Below, in pieces: positions 53,339 to 62,365 of a stretch of 64,000 nt of DNA (positions within the stretch are counted from its first letter, which is position 1; each line of letters begins with the position of its first letter). Source of the stretch: Saprospiraceae bacterium (GTDB lineage Bacteria > Bacteroidota > Bacteroidia > Chitinophagales > Saprospiraceae); NCBI GenBank assembly GCA_027080725.1, contig JALWRC010000011.1, positions 1-64,000 on the forward strand, written 5' to 3'. A program made the position numbers and the translations under genes. The notes under the pieces are model-generated. The model was not told the DNA's origin, ran no database searches, and saw only the letters and a program-made list of their open reading frames with translations.

Positions 53339-53685
53339 GAAAATGCGCTCGAGTGCCAAAACCTGAAGTTGGGGACTAGAATTATTTTGGGGAATGTCCC
53401 CAAAAGATGTATTTCTAATTTTGAAGAGTTTTCTTGCATACACTATCTATACATTCTATAACATTAGCTCTTGCACATAAAGTCGCAAGGACGCAAAGAA
53501 ATCCTTGATTAAAAAGGAGGGAACGGGGAAAAGAAAGGGAACTGTTAGCCTGAAGTCCCGGTTGTAATACACACATTATTCTCCTCTGATTTGATACTGT
53601 CCGCAAAGTGTTGTTTCTTTGTCTTCGCAAATGATGATTAACAAAAAGGGCACCAATCCGGTGCCCCCGTACAAAAAGGCGATCT
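53339..53685. other. Intergenic region upstream of prfA
   Basis: No ORF supported. It contains AGTCGCAAGGACGCAAAG (53482-53499), a phrase I recall seeing in other bacterial intergenic repeats. It also contains TTGTAATACACAC (53562-53574), a 13-base match to the intergenic motif family. The prfA promoter was not recognised. Confidence 0.5.
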
Positions 53686-54762
53686 ATGCTTTTAGAACAG
53701 TTAGAGAAAATATATGACAGGTATCGCTACATCGAAGAACGCCTCTCTGATCCGGAGGTCATCAGCGATGTCAAGCAATATACCAAGACGCATAAGGAAT
53801 ATAAAGGCCTGGAGGAGATAGTCGCTGCTTATAAGAAATACAAAGAGATATTGGGTAATATCTCGACCGCAGAAGGCATGCTGAAGGAAGACGATCCGGA
53901 GATGAAGGAGATGGCCCAAATGGAACTCGAAGAACTCAATCCTGCAAAGGAGGAGCTCGAAGAGCAGATTAAAGTACTCCTCATCCCCAAGGACCCCAAT
54001 GATAGCAAGGATGTCATCTTCGAGATCCGGGCAGGAACCGGTGGGGACGAAGCCAGTATTTTTGCCGGTGATTTGTATCGCATGTACACCAAATTCTTTG
54101 ACTCCAAGGGCTTCAAGTACAATACCATTGTTGCCAATGAAGGCACCGTGGGGGGCTTTAACAAAATCGTGTTGGAAGTAAAAGGGCAAGATGTTTATGG
54201 CACTTTAAAATTTGAATCCGGAGCGCACCGGGTCCAACGCGTCCCCAGGACAGAGACCCAAGGGCGGGTGCATACCTCTGCGGCGACGGTCGTAGTGATG
54301 CCAAAATTTGAAGAGGAGGATATCAATATCCGGAAGGATGAGTTGAGAATAGATACCTATCGCGCAAGCGGTGCCGGGGGGCAGCATGTCAACAAGACGG
54401 AATCCGCCGTGCGTATCACTCACCTCCCCACCGGTATCGTATCGGAGAGTCAGGACTCCCGGTCACAGATCCAAAACCGGGAGATCGCCATGCAGCGACT
54501 CTACATGAAAATTCAAGAAGCCCAAAGAGAAAAAGAAAGAAACGAACAAGCCGCCAAGAGGAAGTCATTGGCCGGAAGCGGGGACCGCTCGGACAAAATA
54601 CGAACCTACAACTACCCGCAAAATCGCATGACCGATCACCGCATCAACCTCACTATGTATAGTCTCGATAAAATCATGGACGGAGACATCGAAGCCATCA
54701 TTAAGGCCCTACAAGTGGCGGAAAATGCCGAGAAAATGAAGGAGGGTATCTCGACGACATAA
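53686..54762 (+). CDS. prfA: Peptide chain release factor 1
   Basis: Releases finished proteins at UAA and UAG. The 358 residues match RF1. The stop-codon recognition tripeptide is P-R-T (187-189, within R-V-P-R-T-E-T-Q-G-R-V-H-T-S), the RF1 P-x-T form rather than the RF2 S-P-F. The peptidyl-transferase motif G-G-Q is at 231-233. It ends one base before the convergent membrane protein gene. Confidence 0.97.
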   Translation: MLLEQLEKIYDRYRYIEERLSDPEVISDVKQYTKTHKEYKGLEEIVAAYKKYKEILGNISTAEGMLKEDDPEMKEMAQMELEELNPAKEELEEQIKVLLIPKDPNDSKDVIFEIRAGTGGDEASIFAGDLYRMYTKFFDSKGFKYNTIVANEGTVGGFNKIVLEVKGQDVYGTLKFESGAHRVQRVPRTETQGRVHTSAATVVVMPKFEEEDINIRKDELRIDTYRASGAGGQHVNKTESAVRITHLPTGIVSESQDSRSQIQNREIAMQRLYMKIQEAQREKERNEQAAKRKSLAGSGDRSDKIRTYNYPQNRMTDHRINLTMYSLDKIMDGDIEAIIKALQVAENAEKMKEGISTT

Positions 54763-54763
54763 A

Positions 54764-56242
54764 CTACTCCTCAAAGCTTAATTGCACTTGATCAATGGTA
54801 TAGCTTCCGTAGAATCCATGGACGGTCTTAACCTGTTGTAATAGCCGGTATTTGCCGGTGTCTGACCGGTGGAGGAGGCTGCGACGGCTGAGGGGAGTGG
54901 GCTTTGTCCGTAGATCGGTGTAAAACGGGCCCTTCGGCAGGCTATCCTCCGGAGCATACAATGAAGGCGTATTAGCTGGTCCAAACTGATAACGGTAACG
55001 CGCTCCGACAGTAAATTTGTCGTAAAGGACCAACGGGGCCGGCTTCAACGAATCGATGACCTCCACCAAGGTTCCATTGTCGTAGTAATCCAATTGGTGT
55101 CTCGGCAGAATCCCAAATGAAAGGTTCCATACTAACAAGGCCAGGGAGCCCCACAAAATTAATTTAGAAGGGATTTGGTAGCGGGCTGCAATTAGGATGA
55201 CCACCAGCGCCGGAAGCATGACCATAAACTCTGCATTGCCATGAGAGAAGAAGGCAAAGGCGAGCTGCATGCCGGCAATGAGCAGATGAGTGCCGGCGAT
55301 TTCATGCCGTAAAGACCCTTTTTTAAACACCTTAGGTCGATGACCAATGGCCTGCCACAACAGGAGCGCTACCACCAATAAGGCAAATCCACTCCGGACC
55401 GGATAGGAGCGCATGATCAAAGGGATATTGCCGTGGATCTGCAGGAAGGAGCGAATAAAATTGATGGGAGTCAAGAGGAAATTTTTCATGCCAATATCCA
55501 CAGTGGCACTGCCTGTGGAATAACTGTGGAAAATAAAATGGCTCATCTCTCCGAAATCCGGCAAGTGGTGGTAATAACTTGTCGCCCCAAAAAGATAGAC
55601 GATTGGGGCAATCCACCCGGGAATAAGGTACACTAACAAACCCTTGACATGTCGATATCGCAGCAATCCTATCGCCAGTCCCAACCACCAGAAGAAATGA
55701 ATCTGATGGAAAAGCATCCCTATCGTGGCAAAGATGCCGGCCAGCAATATGAACCGGAAGTGCCCCTTCTTTTGTAAGTAACGGAGATAAAAATACGACC
55801 CCTGCAAGGAGCAATACAGCGGTAGGATGTACGTCTCATTTTCGGTGGAGAAGCGAAGCATGGCAAAGCTCCCCCCGGCAAAAAGCAACCATACGGCAGC
55901 CGACTGCGGGCTTACACCCAATTTCTTCAAGATACGATACAGCACGTGGAGAGACAACATCCCGAAAAGGGCATTGACGACCATCATAAAATGCAAAACA
56001 TCTGTACCGGGCCCAATAACAGCACTCCACAAGCGGTACAACTCGAAAAAGAACGGGTTGTACAACAGGTGATGCGGACGGATAAGTTCTACTCCGTATT
56101 TGACATTGGAAGCGTATTCCCAGGCATCTGCGGTGGGGTTATTGGTGGGAAGTAAGAGGTAGAGGATACCGAAAAACAAGGGCAGGAACTTCACCTGTTT
56201 GAGGCCTGTAAGATGGGAAGATATGCTTTTGTTTTCTACCAT
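54764..56242 (-). CDS. Multi-pass membrane protein, GT-C glycosyltransferase-like
   Basis: A 492-residue inner-membrane protein with about 11 hydrophobic segments and a soluble C-terminal part of about 110 residues. The first loop has N-N-P-T-A-D-A-W-E-Y-A and R-P-H-H-L-L-Y-N-P, resembling the acidic loop of PMT/ArnT-type (GT39-like) transferases, which use polyprenyl-linked sugars. I cannot name the acceptor or donor. The ATG lies inside a copy of the dispersed ACCATTTCATAC motif (minus-strand GTATGAAATGGT). The VIT1-type gene ends 11 bases upstream of it. Confidence 0.8.
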   Translation of the reverse strand: MVENKSISSHLTGLKQVKFLPLFFGILYLLLPTNNPTADAWEYASNVKYGVELIRPHHLLYNPFFFELYRLWSAVIGPGTDVLHFMMVVNALFGMLSLHVLYRILKKLGVSPQSAAVWLLFAGGSFAMLRFSTENETYILPLYCSLQGSYFYLRYLQKKGHFRFILLAGIFATIGMLFHQIHFFWWLGLAIGLLRYRHVKGLLVYLIPGWIAPIVYLFGATSYYHHLPDFGEMSHFIFHSYSTGSATVDIGMKNFLLTPINFIRSFLQIHGNIPLIMRSYPVRSGFALLVVALLLWQAIGHRPKVFKKGSLRHEIAGTHLLIAGMQLAFAFFSHGNAEFMVMLPALVVILIAARYQIPSKLILWGSLALLVWNLSFGILPRHQLDYYDNGTLVEVIDSLKPAPLVLYDKFTVGARYRYQFGPANTPSLYAPEDSLPKGPFYTDLRTKPTPLSRRSLLHRSDTGKYRLLQQVKTVHGFYGSYTIDQVQLSFEE

Positions 56243-56249
56243 TTCATAC
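56238..56249 (+). repeat. Dispersed motif ACCATTTCATAC, copy 10
   Basis: Exact copy overlapping the start codon of the GT-C-like gene (ATG at 56242-56240); followed by C. Confidence 0.7.
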
Positions 56250-56253
56250 CGTA

Positions 56254-57120
56254 CTAAACGTCAATGCCAAAGGTCTTCTTGATGACGACACCAATCCCGA
56301 AGGAGATGGCTGCGACAGAAAGTGAAATGACGGCCATTTGCGTAAACCGGTGCTTGAAAGAGACGTTTTTGGCCACCGAGATATAGAAGGTGTACAGGGC
56401 AATGATGGCGACGGTCATAAACAACATCAGGGCCAACGCGATGTATGGATTGTCCTGCAATAAATAGGGCAGGACCAGGAATAACACGGTACCGATGTAT
56501 GCTCCTCCTGTGTAGATGGCTGCTGTGACGGGATTGGCGTCTTTGATTTCTTCTTCTTCCATGGCGGATAAATATCCGGAAGCGGCCATGGACAGGGAAG
56601 CGGCTACCCCCATGACCAATCCGGTCGTCCCGACGATGAGATTGTTGGCGAAGGCAAAGGTCAGTCCGGCAAGGGTTCCGGTAAACTCCACCAGCGCATC
56701 ATTGAGACCCAATACGACGGCTCCTGCATAAACCAGCCGGTCGTCTTTGAGAATCCCTATCAACTTGGTCTCGTGCTCCAATTCGTCTTTTTCCAACTCC
56801 AGGGCTTCCGGGTAATCCTTGGCTATTTCGCTGTAAAATTGGGAGGCATCCGCCTCTCCTTTCTCCATCAGGCGCAAGGCAAATGATAGCCCCAAAACAC
56901 GTCCCAACCAAGTGTAAAACCGGATTTTCCTTTCGATGGGTTTGAGGTCCCGGCCGGTAATATTGCGCCAAAATTTATAGTGGGCGAGCTCTTCCTCGGC
57001 GATGTCCAGAAGGATTTTTCTGTTCTTTTCATCCTTGCTATAGGAGGCGAGCGTCTTGTAGATGTGATACTCCGTAATCTCATTTTGCTGTTGCCTCAAC
57101 AGTTTCTCTTCGTTCATCAT
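56254..57120 (-). CDS. Ferritin-like domain fused to VIT1/CCC1 transporter
   Basis: A 288-residue protein. Residues 1-130 form a ferritin-like (rubrerythrin-type) helical bundle with metal-ligand motifs E-E-E-L-A-H-Y and E-L-E-H-E. Residues 135-288 form the five-helix VIT1/CCC1 membrane domain with G-L-N-D-A-L-V-E-F-T-G and M-A-A-S-G-Y-L-S. VIT1-type proteins move iron or manganese out of the cytoplasm; the fused bundle may sense or deliver the metal, as proposed for MbfA-like proteins. Its ATG overlaps the thiL stop by four bases, so the two are translationally coupled. Confidence 0.93.
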   Translation of the reverse strand: MMNEEKLLRQQQNEITEYHIYKTLASYSKDEKNRKILLDIAEEELAHYKFWRNITGRDLKPIERKIRFYTWLGRVLGLSFALRLMEKGEADASQFYSEIAKDYPEALELEKDELEHETKLIGILKDDRLVYAGAVVLGLNDALVEFTGTLAGLTFAFANNLIVGTTGLVMGVAASLSMAASGYLSAMEEEEIKDANPVTAAIYTGGAYIGTVLFLVLPYLLQDNPYIALALMLFMTVAIIALYTFYISVAKNVSFKHRFTQMAVISLSVAAISFGIGVVIKKTFGIDV

Positions 57121-58169
57121 TGTTCTGTTTTATCCCTGTTAAAATGGTTCCAACCCTGAGCGATGATTGGAACTTGCTTTTTGCCGGAAGTCTGAAGGTG
57201 GACTCCTTTCTCTTCGGGCAACACTTCCCCGATGATGGAGATATCGGGCAAATACTTGATTTTCTCCAGATCCTTTGGGTCAGCAGTAAATAGCAACTCA
57301 TAGTCTTCTCCTCCACTCAACGCGCAGGTAATCGGTGCTATCTTGAAGTCGAGTGCAAGCAATTTGGTCTCTTCCTTGATGGGCACCAAATCTTCTTCGA
57401 TAACGGCCCCGACTTGGGACTGTGTGCAAATATGCAAGAGGTCGGAAGCCAGACCGTCGGAGACATCAATCATGGAAGTGGGTTTGAACCCCTCTTGCCT
57501 CCACAACTTGATCATATCTGTCCTCGCTTCGGGTTTTAATTGGCGTTGTACGAGGTATTGATGGTTCTTCAAGTCCGGCTGAATAGCGGGATTTTCAAGG
57601 AAAATCGCTTTCTCCCGTTCGAGTAAAAGCAGTCCCAGATAGGCAGCCCCAAGGTCTCCTGTCACGCATATGAGATCTCCGGGTTTTGCGCTATTGCGGT
57701 ACACGATGTGATTCTTCTGCTCGACTCCCATGGCGGAGATGCTGATGACCAAGCCTTTGGTGGACGAGGTAGTATCTCCTCCTACCAAATCGACATGGTA
57801 GTAGCTGCAAGCTTGCTTGATACCGTCATACAATTCATCGATGGCTTCGGCATAAAACTTGCTGGATATCGCAATCGAAGCGGTGATATGCTCCGGCAAG
57901 GCATTCATGGCGCAGACATCTGACAGGCTCGCCACCACCGATTTGTACCCCAGATGTTTCAACGGAGCGTACATCAGATCGAAGTGCACCCCTTCGAGTA
58001 GCATATCTGTCGTCACCAACATGCAGGTATTGTCCTTGACACGAATCACCGCCGCATCGTCTCCCACACCGCGAAGGGTGCGGGCAGATTGTAGCGTCAG
58101 GCCTTTTGTCAGGCGATCGATCAATCCAAATTCTCCTATATCCTGTATAAGCGTTCCTTTTTTAGACAT
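57117..58169 (-). CDS. thiL: Thiamine-monophosphate kinase
   Basis: Phosphorylates thiamine monophosphate to the active cofactor. I start it at the ATG at 58169 (M-S-K-K-G-T-L-I-Q-D-I-G-E-F-G-L-I-D-R-L), giving 350 residues; a longer frame to 58325 would run into the pseudouridine synthase gene. Conserved parts are G-V-G-D-D-A-A-V-I, T-T-D-M-L-L-E-G-V-H-F-D, G-G-D-T-T and I-D-V-S-D-G-L-A-S-D-L. The stop overlaps the start of the VIT1-type gene. No thiamine riboswitch was recognised upstream. Confidence 0.95.
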   Translation of the reverse strand: MSKKGTLIQDIGEFGLIDRLTKGLTLQSARTLRGVGDDAAVIRVKDNTCMLVTTDMLLEGVHFDLMYAPLKHLGYKSVVASLSDVCAMNALPEHITASIAISSKFYAEAIDELYDGIKQACSYYHVDLVGGDTTSSTKGLVISISAMGVEQKNHIVYRNSAKPGDLICVTGDLGAAYLGLLLLEREKAIFLENPAIQPDLKNHQYLVQRQLKPEARTDMIKLWRQEGFKPTSMIDVSDGLASDLLHICTQSQVGAVIEEDLVPIKEETKLLALDFKIAPITCALSGGEDYELLFTADPKDLEKIKYLPDISIIGEVLPEEKGVHLQTSGKKQVPIIAQGWNHFNRDKTEQ

Positions 58170-58181
58170 ATGTTTTTTTGT

Positions 58182-58193
58182 GTATGAAATGGT
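58182..58193 (-). repeat. Dispersed motif ACCATTTCATAC, copy 11
   Basis: Exact intergenic copy, 13 bases upstream of the thiL ATG; followed by A rather than C. Confidence 0.7.
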
Positions 58194-58302
58194 TGGCTGA
58201 TAGTTGATGAATGACTTCTTCGCATCCTTGTCCTTCTGTTCTGCTAAAAGTATGGAAGCCGCAGAAGAAACTTCGGATGTCCGGGTCAAAATCATTGAAA
58301 GC

Positions 58303-58965
58303 TTAAAGATAGGAAGTATTTTCAAAAGCTTTCCATTCCGGCCGGTCCGGGACGGGCGCTTCTACAGACAGTATCGTCCCGCTTATCGGGTGTTGGAAGG
58401 TGATGCGATGTGCATGTAAGTTGATCCCGGGCGTCCTATTGGTGCGTTTGTCACCGTATTTGACATCGCCGCGTATCGGGCAGCCCATATCAGCCAATTG
58501 TGCCCGGATCTGATGGTACTTCCCACCCTTTGGACGCACTTCCAACAAGAATAAATTGGTACTCTCGCCCACAAGTTTATACGATGTAATGACTTTTGCT
58601 CCTGCTGATTTATCTTGGGAGACGAAGGCCTTATGTACTCTTCCGTTTTTTTGTATGAAATGGTGGAGTTCGCCGGATTTCTCCTTGGGTCGAAATCGAG
58701 TGATGGCCAGATAGTTTTTGGCAATTTGCCCGGATTGAAAGGCGGAAGACAGGTTTTTTTGTGCCTCTTTGGTCAAGGCAAAGAGGACCACTCCCGAAAC
58801 GGGTAAGTCCAGACGATGGACGAGATAGATGGGGGTATCCAAGGCCTCTCGCATCTCTGTCAATAATGGAGTAATGCCGGTTTTGTCCTTTTGGACCGGT
58901 ATTCCGGCAGGCTTGTTGACCGCCAGGATGTTGTTGTCTTGATATAAAATCGGTATAGCTGTCAT
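58303..58965 (-). CDS. RluA-family pseudouridine synthase
   Basis: A 220-residue RNA-modifying enzyme that converts uridine to pseudouridine in rRNA or tRNA. The catalytic motif V-H-R-L-D-L-P-V-S-G-V-V-L-F-A (H-R-L-D, catalytic Asp) is near 50. Y-H-Q-I-R-A-Q-L-A-D-M-G-C-P-I-R-G-D-V-K-Y-G follows in the C-terminal half. No S4 domain is present, so it belongs to the short RluA group. Its ATG overlaps the stop of the small membrane protein gene by two bases. Confidence 0.94.
   Translation of the reverse strand: MTAIPILYQDNNILAVNKPAGIPVQKDKTGITPLLTEMREALDTPIYLVHRLDLPVSGVVLFALTKEAQKNLSSAFQSGQIAKNYLAITRFRPKEKSGELHHFIQKNGRVHKAFVSQDKSAGAKVITSYKLVGESTNLFLLEVRPKGGKYHQIRAQLADMGCPIRGDVKYGDKRTNRTPGINLHAHRITFQHPISGTILSVEAPVPDRPEWKAFENTSYL
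58653..58664 (-). repeat. Dispersed motif ACCATTTCATAC, copy 12
   Basis: Exact copy inside the pseudouridine synthase gene, read in the H-F-I-Q frame; followed by A. Confidence 0.7.
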
Positions 58966-59120
58966 TTATCCAATTCTTCGTAATCAGAAGGAGCGGCATC
59001 TTCATAGTCCTTAAGTTCTTCATTTTTTTGGCTCTCCGAATGGAATAATTCCTTGACCGGTTTTCCGGTAAAGAGGTTGTACAAAATGGCCAATAGCACT
59101 AATATGATTAAGAATTTCAT
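58962..59120 (-). CDS. 52-residue single-pass membrane protein
   Basis: A short minus-strand gene found by translation. It begins M-K-F-L-I-I-L-V-L-L-A-I-L-Y-N-L-F and continues G-K-P-V-K-E-L-F-H-S, ending in an acidic tail S-D-Y-E-E-L-D-K. One N-terminal membrane helix and an acidic cytoplasmic or periplasmic tail are expected. The stop overlaps the pseudouridine synthase start (ATGA-type overlap), which supports real translation. The A-rich leader AAAAACGATAAAAAGCAAAC resembles the leader element at 53041-53101. No named family is recognised. Confidence 0.75.
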   Translation of the reverse strand: MKFLIILVLLAILYNLFTGKPVKELFHSESQKNEELKDYEDAAPSDYEELDK

Positions 59121-59241
59121 CTGTTTGCTTTTTATCGTTTTTTAAAGCTTCAAAATTCAACTCAATAGACCTCAACGAATACGATTCAAGCTCAAATGTA
59201 AGCACAATTGTGCTTGCAAGTACTCACCGCTGCCCAACTTA

Positions 59242-61500
59242 TTACCTTATCAGCGTTATATCACCACTTCGCGTAAGGATTTTGCCGGTAAAGATGTCTT
59301 TGTACTCCAATTTATAGACATATACCGAAGCGGGAAAGAGGACGTTTCCTTTGCTGCCGTTCCACGGTTCCCGATTGCCATCAGAGCGGTAAACCAAGTT
59401 GCCCCACCGGTCAAAGATTTCCATCGTTACAAAATCCGCATTGTGCAGGTACACTTCAAATACGTCGTTGACACCATCCCCGTTGGGGGTAAAAACATTT
59501 GGGATGAAGACCCGGACCTTGCATGGTTTGACCTGGATGCGGACCGAAGCAGAATCCATCCCACAAGCATTGGTGGCGACGACCCTGTAGGTGCCCGCCT
59601 GGTCCACGACGATTTGATGGCCGGTAGCACCTGTGGACCATAGATAGGTAGTGCCGGGAGTAGGGGACACGCGGAGCATTAATTCGTCCTCCTCACAAAT
59701 GAGGGTATCTCCCGGAGTGAGGTCTATGGATGGAGCAGTAATTTCGAATACGGTGAAAGAGTCCTGTACCGGACACCCTGCCTCGTTGACCCCTTGAAGC
59801 GAATAGCTTCCGGCCCGGTCAAAGGTTCGATTTCTTGTGGTAGAGCCATCTTCCCATCGCAGGGACCGGATGCCCCCCGGGACCGAGATGGTTGTATCTG
59901 TTCCCGGGCAGAGATAGAGGTCCGGAATATCGTAGTCCACCAAGGCATTGGAGATAAATATCTGATGGGAGGCGGTATAGACACACCCTTCAAATGTGAT
60001 TTTGTGGGTAATGTCGTAATGCCCCGGCCGGTCGAAGCGGAAACAATCGGGCAAGGAGTCCCTGCTCCAAATGCTGTCCAACGGGCCCGATACTTTCCAC
60101 TCCCATTCATCTGCTGTGCCATTGCCAAGAGGGTACATATCGACGCATTCTCCGACACAAAAGGTGTCTCTATCGATGTCAAAATCGGCGAAAGGCACGG
60201 TTTCAACCCCGAGGCAGGTATCCCTGTAGGACAAACCGGATGCTGCTCTCCGCGTGACATTTAAGTCCCGAAGCACGGTTCCCCCAAACAGACTGAAGGC
60301 CTTACCGGGCAGGCAAATGAGAGAAATGGGTTGCCGGTCAAAACAAAAATCCCGCAGTTCACAATGCATCATATCATCGTCCGGATCATAGCGGCAAATG
60401 ATGGGCGTCAGGCCATTTTGATAATTGGCCAGGGTGAAATACCGGTTGCCGATGACTAAGGCCCTGGACGGTTGGCCGGTGCTCAAAGAAAATGAAGAGA
60501 GCACCTGAAGGTTCCGGTCGGTTTGGATGATGCGTCTTATTGGGTCATTGGCCCCTTGGATGTCCAGATAAATGGATTGGCCGTCTTCTCTCGCATGGAC
60601 AATTGGGTTTACGAAAGGGTTAAGCGTTGTCACCTTAAGTGCCTTTATCGTCTCCAGCGTCATCGGGTTGATGATAGACACGAAAGGGGATTTATCATTA
60701 ATGGTCTTTCCTGCAATGAGTAAATGACCATCGGATAGGATTTGTATGGATTGGACATCATATCCGGGAATGTCAATCCGGTGGGATATCTGCCCTTGAT
60801 TGACGGACCAGGAAAGAATGGAGGAAGTATCGGATTTGGGTTGCCCGCAAACCCAAATTTCTCCATTATCGCAATCTGCATCCATCTTTGTCCAGTCGAT
60901 ATCCTTTCGAAAGATGGAGTTCGAGTAAACCAGCTTGCCTGCCCGGTCAATCACTGTGATATACAGGCGTTTTGTAGTGCTATTGGCTTGAAAAATATCT
61001 ACGACGACCAAAGTATCGGTGCCGGAGACAAAGAGATTTCGACGCGGCAAATCGGGAGAGTCTCCCGATTTTAATCGATAAGCCCAGAGCGGGACGTTGC
61101 TGCCGTCCCACCGGCTGACGAAGGTTTCCCCACCGGGTCTGCGACCCATCATGGCAGTCGTACCGTCGGACAAGGTGTGCATACGTATGAGCCCAGTGGT
61201 GTTGCTAAGGGAAATGATGTAGTTCAGTCTTCCGGAGGAACCCGGGGTAAAATCGGCATCGAGCGTGTGGTACTCATAAAAGGTGTTGCCTCGTACTTCC
61301 TGGGATAGTACCAGCCGGTTGTCAAATGCCTGTAGGGAGGTGAACGCATTGAGAGGGTTGGAGACCTCGAGATAATCCAGCCTTTGACCCACCATAAAAT
61401 AGGGAAGCCCCACCAGCCATAAAAAGAATATCATACGGCCGACTCCGGTAAATGTACGGAGGCCCCCAAGGGAAGTATGCCTGCATGGATTTCCTTTCAT
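59242..61500 (-). CDS. T9SS type B (gliding-motility C-terminal domain) secreted protein
   Basis: A 752-residue exported protein. A hydrophobic segment (about 22-38) serves as signal. The first half (45-430) looks like a propeller built of repeats with L-S-D-G-T, I-L-S-D-G-H-L-L-I-A-G and similar. PKD/Ig-like modules follow (about 450-660; D-E-W-E-W-K-V-S-G-P and L-Y-L-C-P-G-T-D-T-T-I). The C-terminal 85 residues (V-F-I-P-N-V-F-T-P-N-G-D-G-V-N-D...F-D-R-W-G-N-L-V-Y) are the CHU_C/type B sorting domain, used with SprF-like partners. Likely a surface or released protein. Confidence 0.9.
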   Translation of the reverse strand: MKGNPCRHTSLGGLRTFTGVGRMIFFLWLVGLPYFMVGQRLDYLEVSNPLNAFTSLQAFDNRLVLSQEVRGNTFYEYHTLDADFTPGSSGRLNYIISLSNTTGLIRMHTLSDGTTAMMGRRPGGETFVSRWDGSNVPLWAYRLKSGDSPDLPRRNLFVSGTDTLVVVDIFQANSTTKRLYITVIDRAGKLVYSNSIFRKDIDWTKMDADCDNGEIWVCGQPKSDTSSILSWSVNQGQISHRIDIPGYDVQSIQILSDGHLLIAGKTINDKSPFVSIINPMTLETIKALKVTTLNPFVNPIVHAREDGQSIYLDIQGANDPIRRIIQTDRNLQVLSSFSLSTGQPSRALVIGNRYFTLANYQNGLTPIICRYDPDDDMMHCELRDFCFDRQPISLICLPGKAFSLFGGTVLRDLNVTRRAASGLSYRDTCLGVETVPFADFDIDRDTFCVGECVDMYPLGNGTADEWEWKVSGPLDSIWSRDSLPDCFRFDRPGHYDITHKITFEGCVYTASHQIFISNALVDYDIPDLYLCPGTDTTISVPGGIRSLRWEDGSTTRNRTFDRAGSYSLQGVNEAGCPVQDSFTVFEITAPSIDLTPGDTLICEEDELMLRVSPTPGTTYLWSTGATGHQIVVDQAGTYRVVATNACGMDSASVRIQVKPCKVRVFIPNVFTPNGDGVNDVFEVYLHNADFVTMEIFDRWGNLVYRSDGNREPWNGSKGNVLFPASVYVYKLEYKDIFTGKILTRSGDITLIR

Positions 61501-61990
61501 GAAGTTGTTTTTCGTGTATGTAACGCTTTAAAGGGGGATAACGTTGTGTGTATTACAAAAATGCACTACTATCCGCTGATGTATGGTTTTGTAGGACATA
61601 ACCATGCGATGTTTTTTCTCGCAAAGCCGCATCCCGCCACACGAACCCTAAATAGTGCCCGCCAGAAAATAGCTACACATACTAACCTCGCCCTTTTCCT
61701 TTGATTCTTCATTTCTCCAATAGTCATTAAGCTATTGGCTAATGATAGGTTAAGAATTATTGACAATACCGAGAATAACGGCAAATAATCTTTTCGAAGC
61801 ATGCTCAACTTAGAGTAGTTATTCTCTCAAGCCAAAATCGGTAATGAATTAATCGTTCTGCGAACCGCCGTTACAGCCTATCCCACTTTCAATGTGCATG
61901 TACGATGGTAATGCTTTTAGCGTCATATGTTGTGAGAGGGCCGAGGTAAGCTTGTATAGAGGTTACCTCATTTACACATTGTGCTAAGCT
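61501..61990. other. 490-bp intergenic region
   Basis: No supported ORF. An exact TTTGTAATACACAC lies on the minus strand at 61546-61559. The GC content falls towards the right, marking the border of an AT-rich stretch. Confidence 0.5.
61546..61559 (-). repeat. Intergenic motif TTTGTAATACACAC, copy 3
   Basis: Exact minus-strand copy, 46 bases upstream of the T9SS type B gene. Confidence 0.6.
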
Positions 61991-62329
61991 TTATTGTTCT
62001 TCTAGTATTGATTTTCCTTTTGATTTATCTCCTGAAGTCCATTCCCAACTTTCGTGAAGTCGGATTTTACCATTTCTAAGAGTTTCAGGCTTTGACTTAC
62101 ATATTCCTGTCATTATCTCGCCGTTAGATTTTACTTGATGATAACGCATATCTATATTTCCTTTTGCATCAACTAGTCCAATTAAATGTCCGTATTTTAT
62201 TTTGCCACCAGAGTATTCAGAAGTAAGAATGTTTCCTGTTTGCTTGTAAATAAAAACAGTTTCGTGTGATGTTTCTCCATTATCTGTATTTACTTTAGGT
62301 TTGAAAATTTTACCATTATAATTAATCAT
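61991..62329 (-). CDS. Small conserved protein often labelled N-acetylglutamate synthase
   Basis: A 112-residue soluble protein. Its pattern M-I-N-Y-N-G-K-I-F-K-P...N-G-E-T-S-H-E-T-V-F-I-Y-K-Q, I-L-T-S-E-Y-S-G-G and G-H-L-I-G-L-V-D matches a family that is often named N-acetylglutamate synthase in databases, apparently without experimental support. It has no GNAT or kinase fold motif. The fold is probably a small beta barrel. It lies in the AT-rich segment with other small accessory genes in the same direction. Confidence 0.8.
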   Translation of the reverse strand: MINYNGKIFKPKVNTDNGETSHETVFIYKQTGNILTSEYSGGKIKYGHLIGLVDAKGNIDMRYHQVKSNGEIMTGICKSKPETLRNGKIRLHESWEWTSGDKSKGKSILEEQ

Positions 62330-62365
62330 ATTTTCTTATTTTAGATTTTCCATTACATCCAGAAC

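Noticed and set aside
57900-58300. Thiamine (TPP) riboswitch upstream of thiL
   Set aside because: The short gap shows none of the conserved TPP-aptamer segments that I can recognise.
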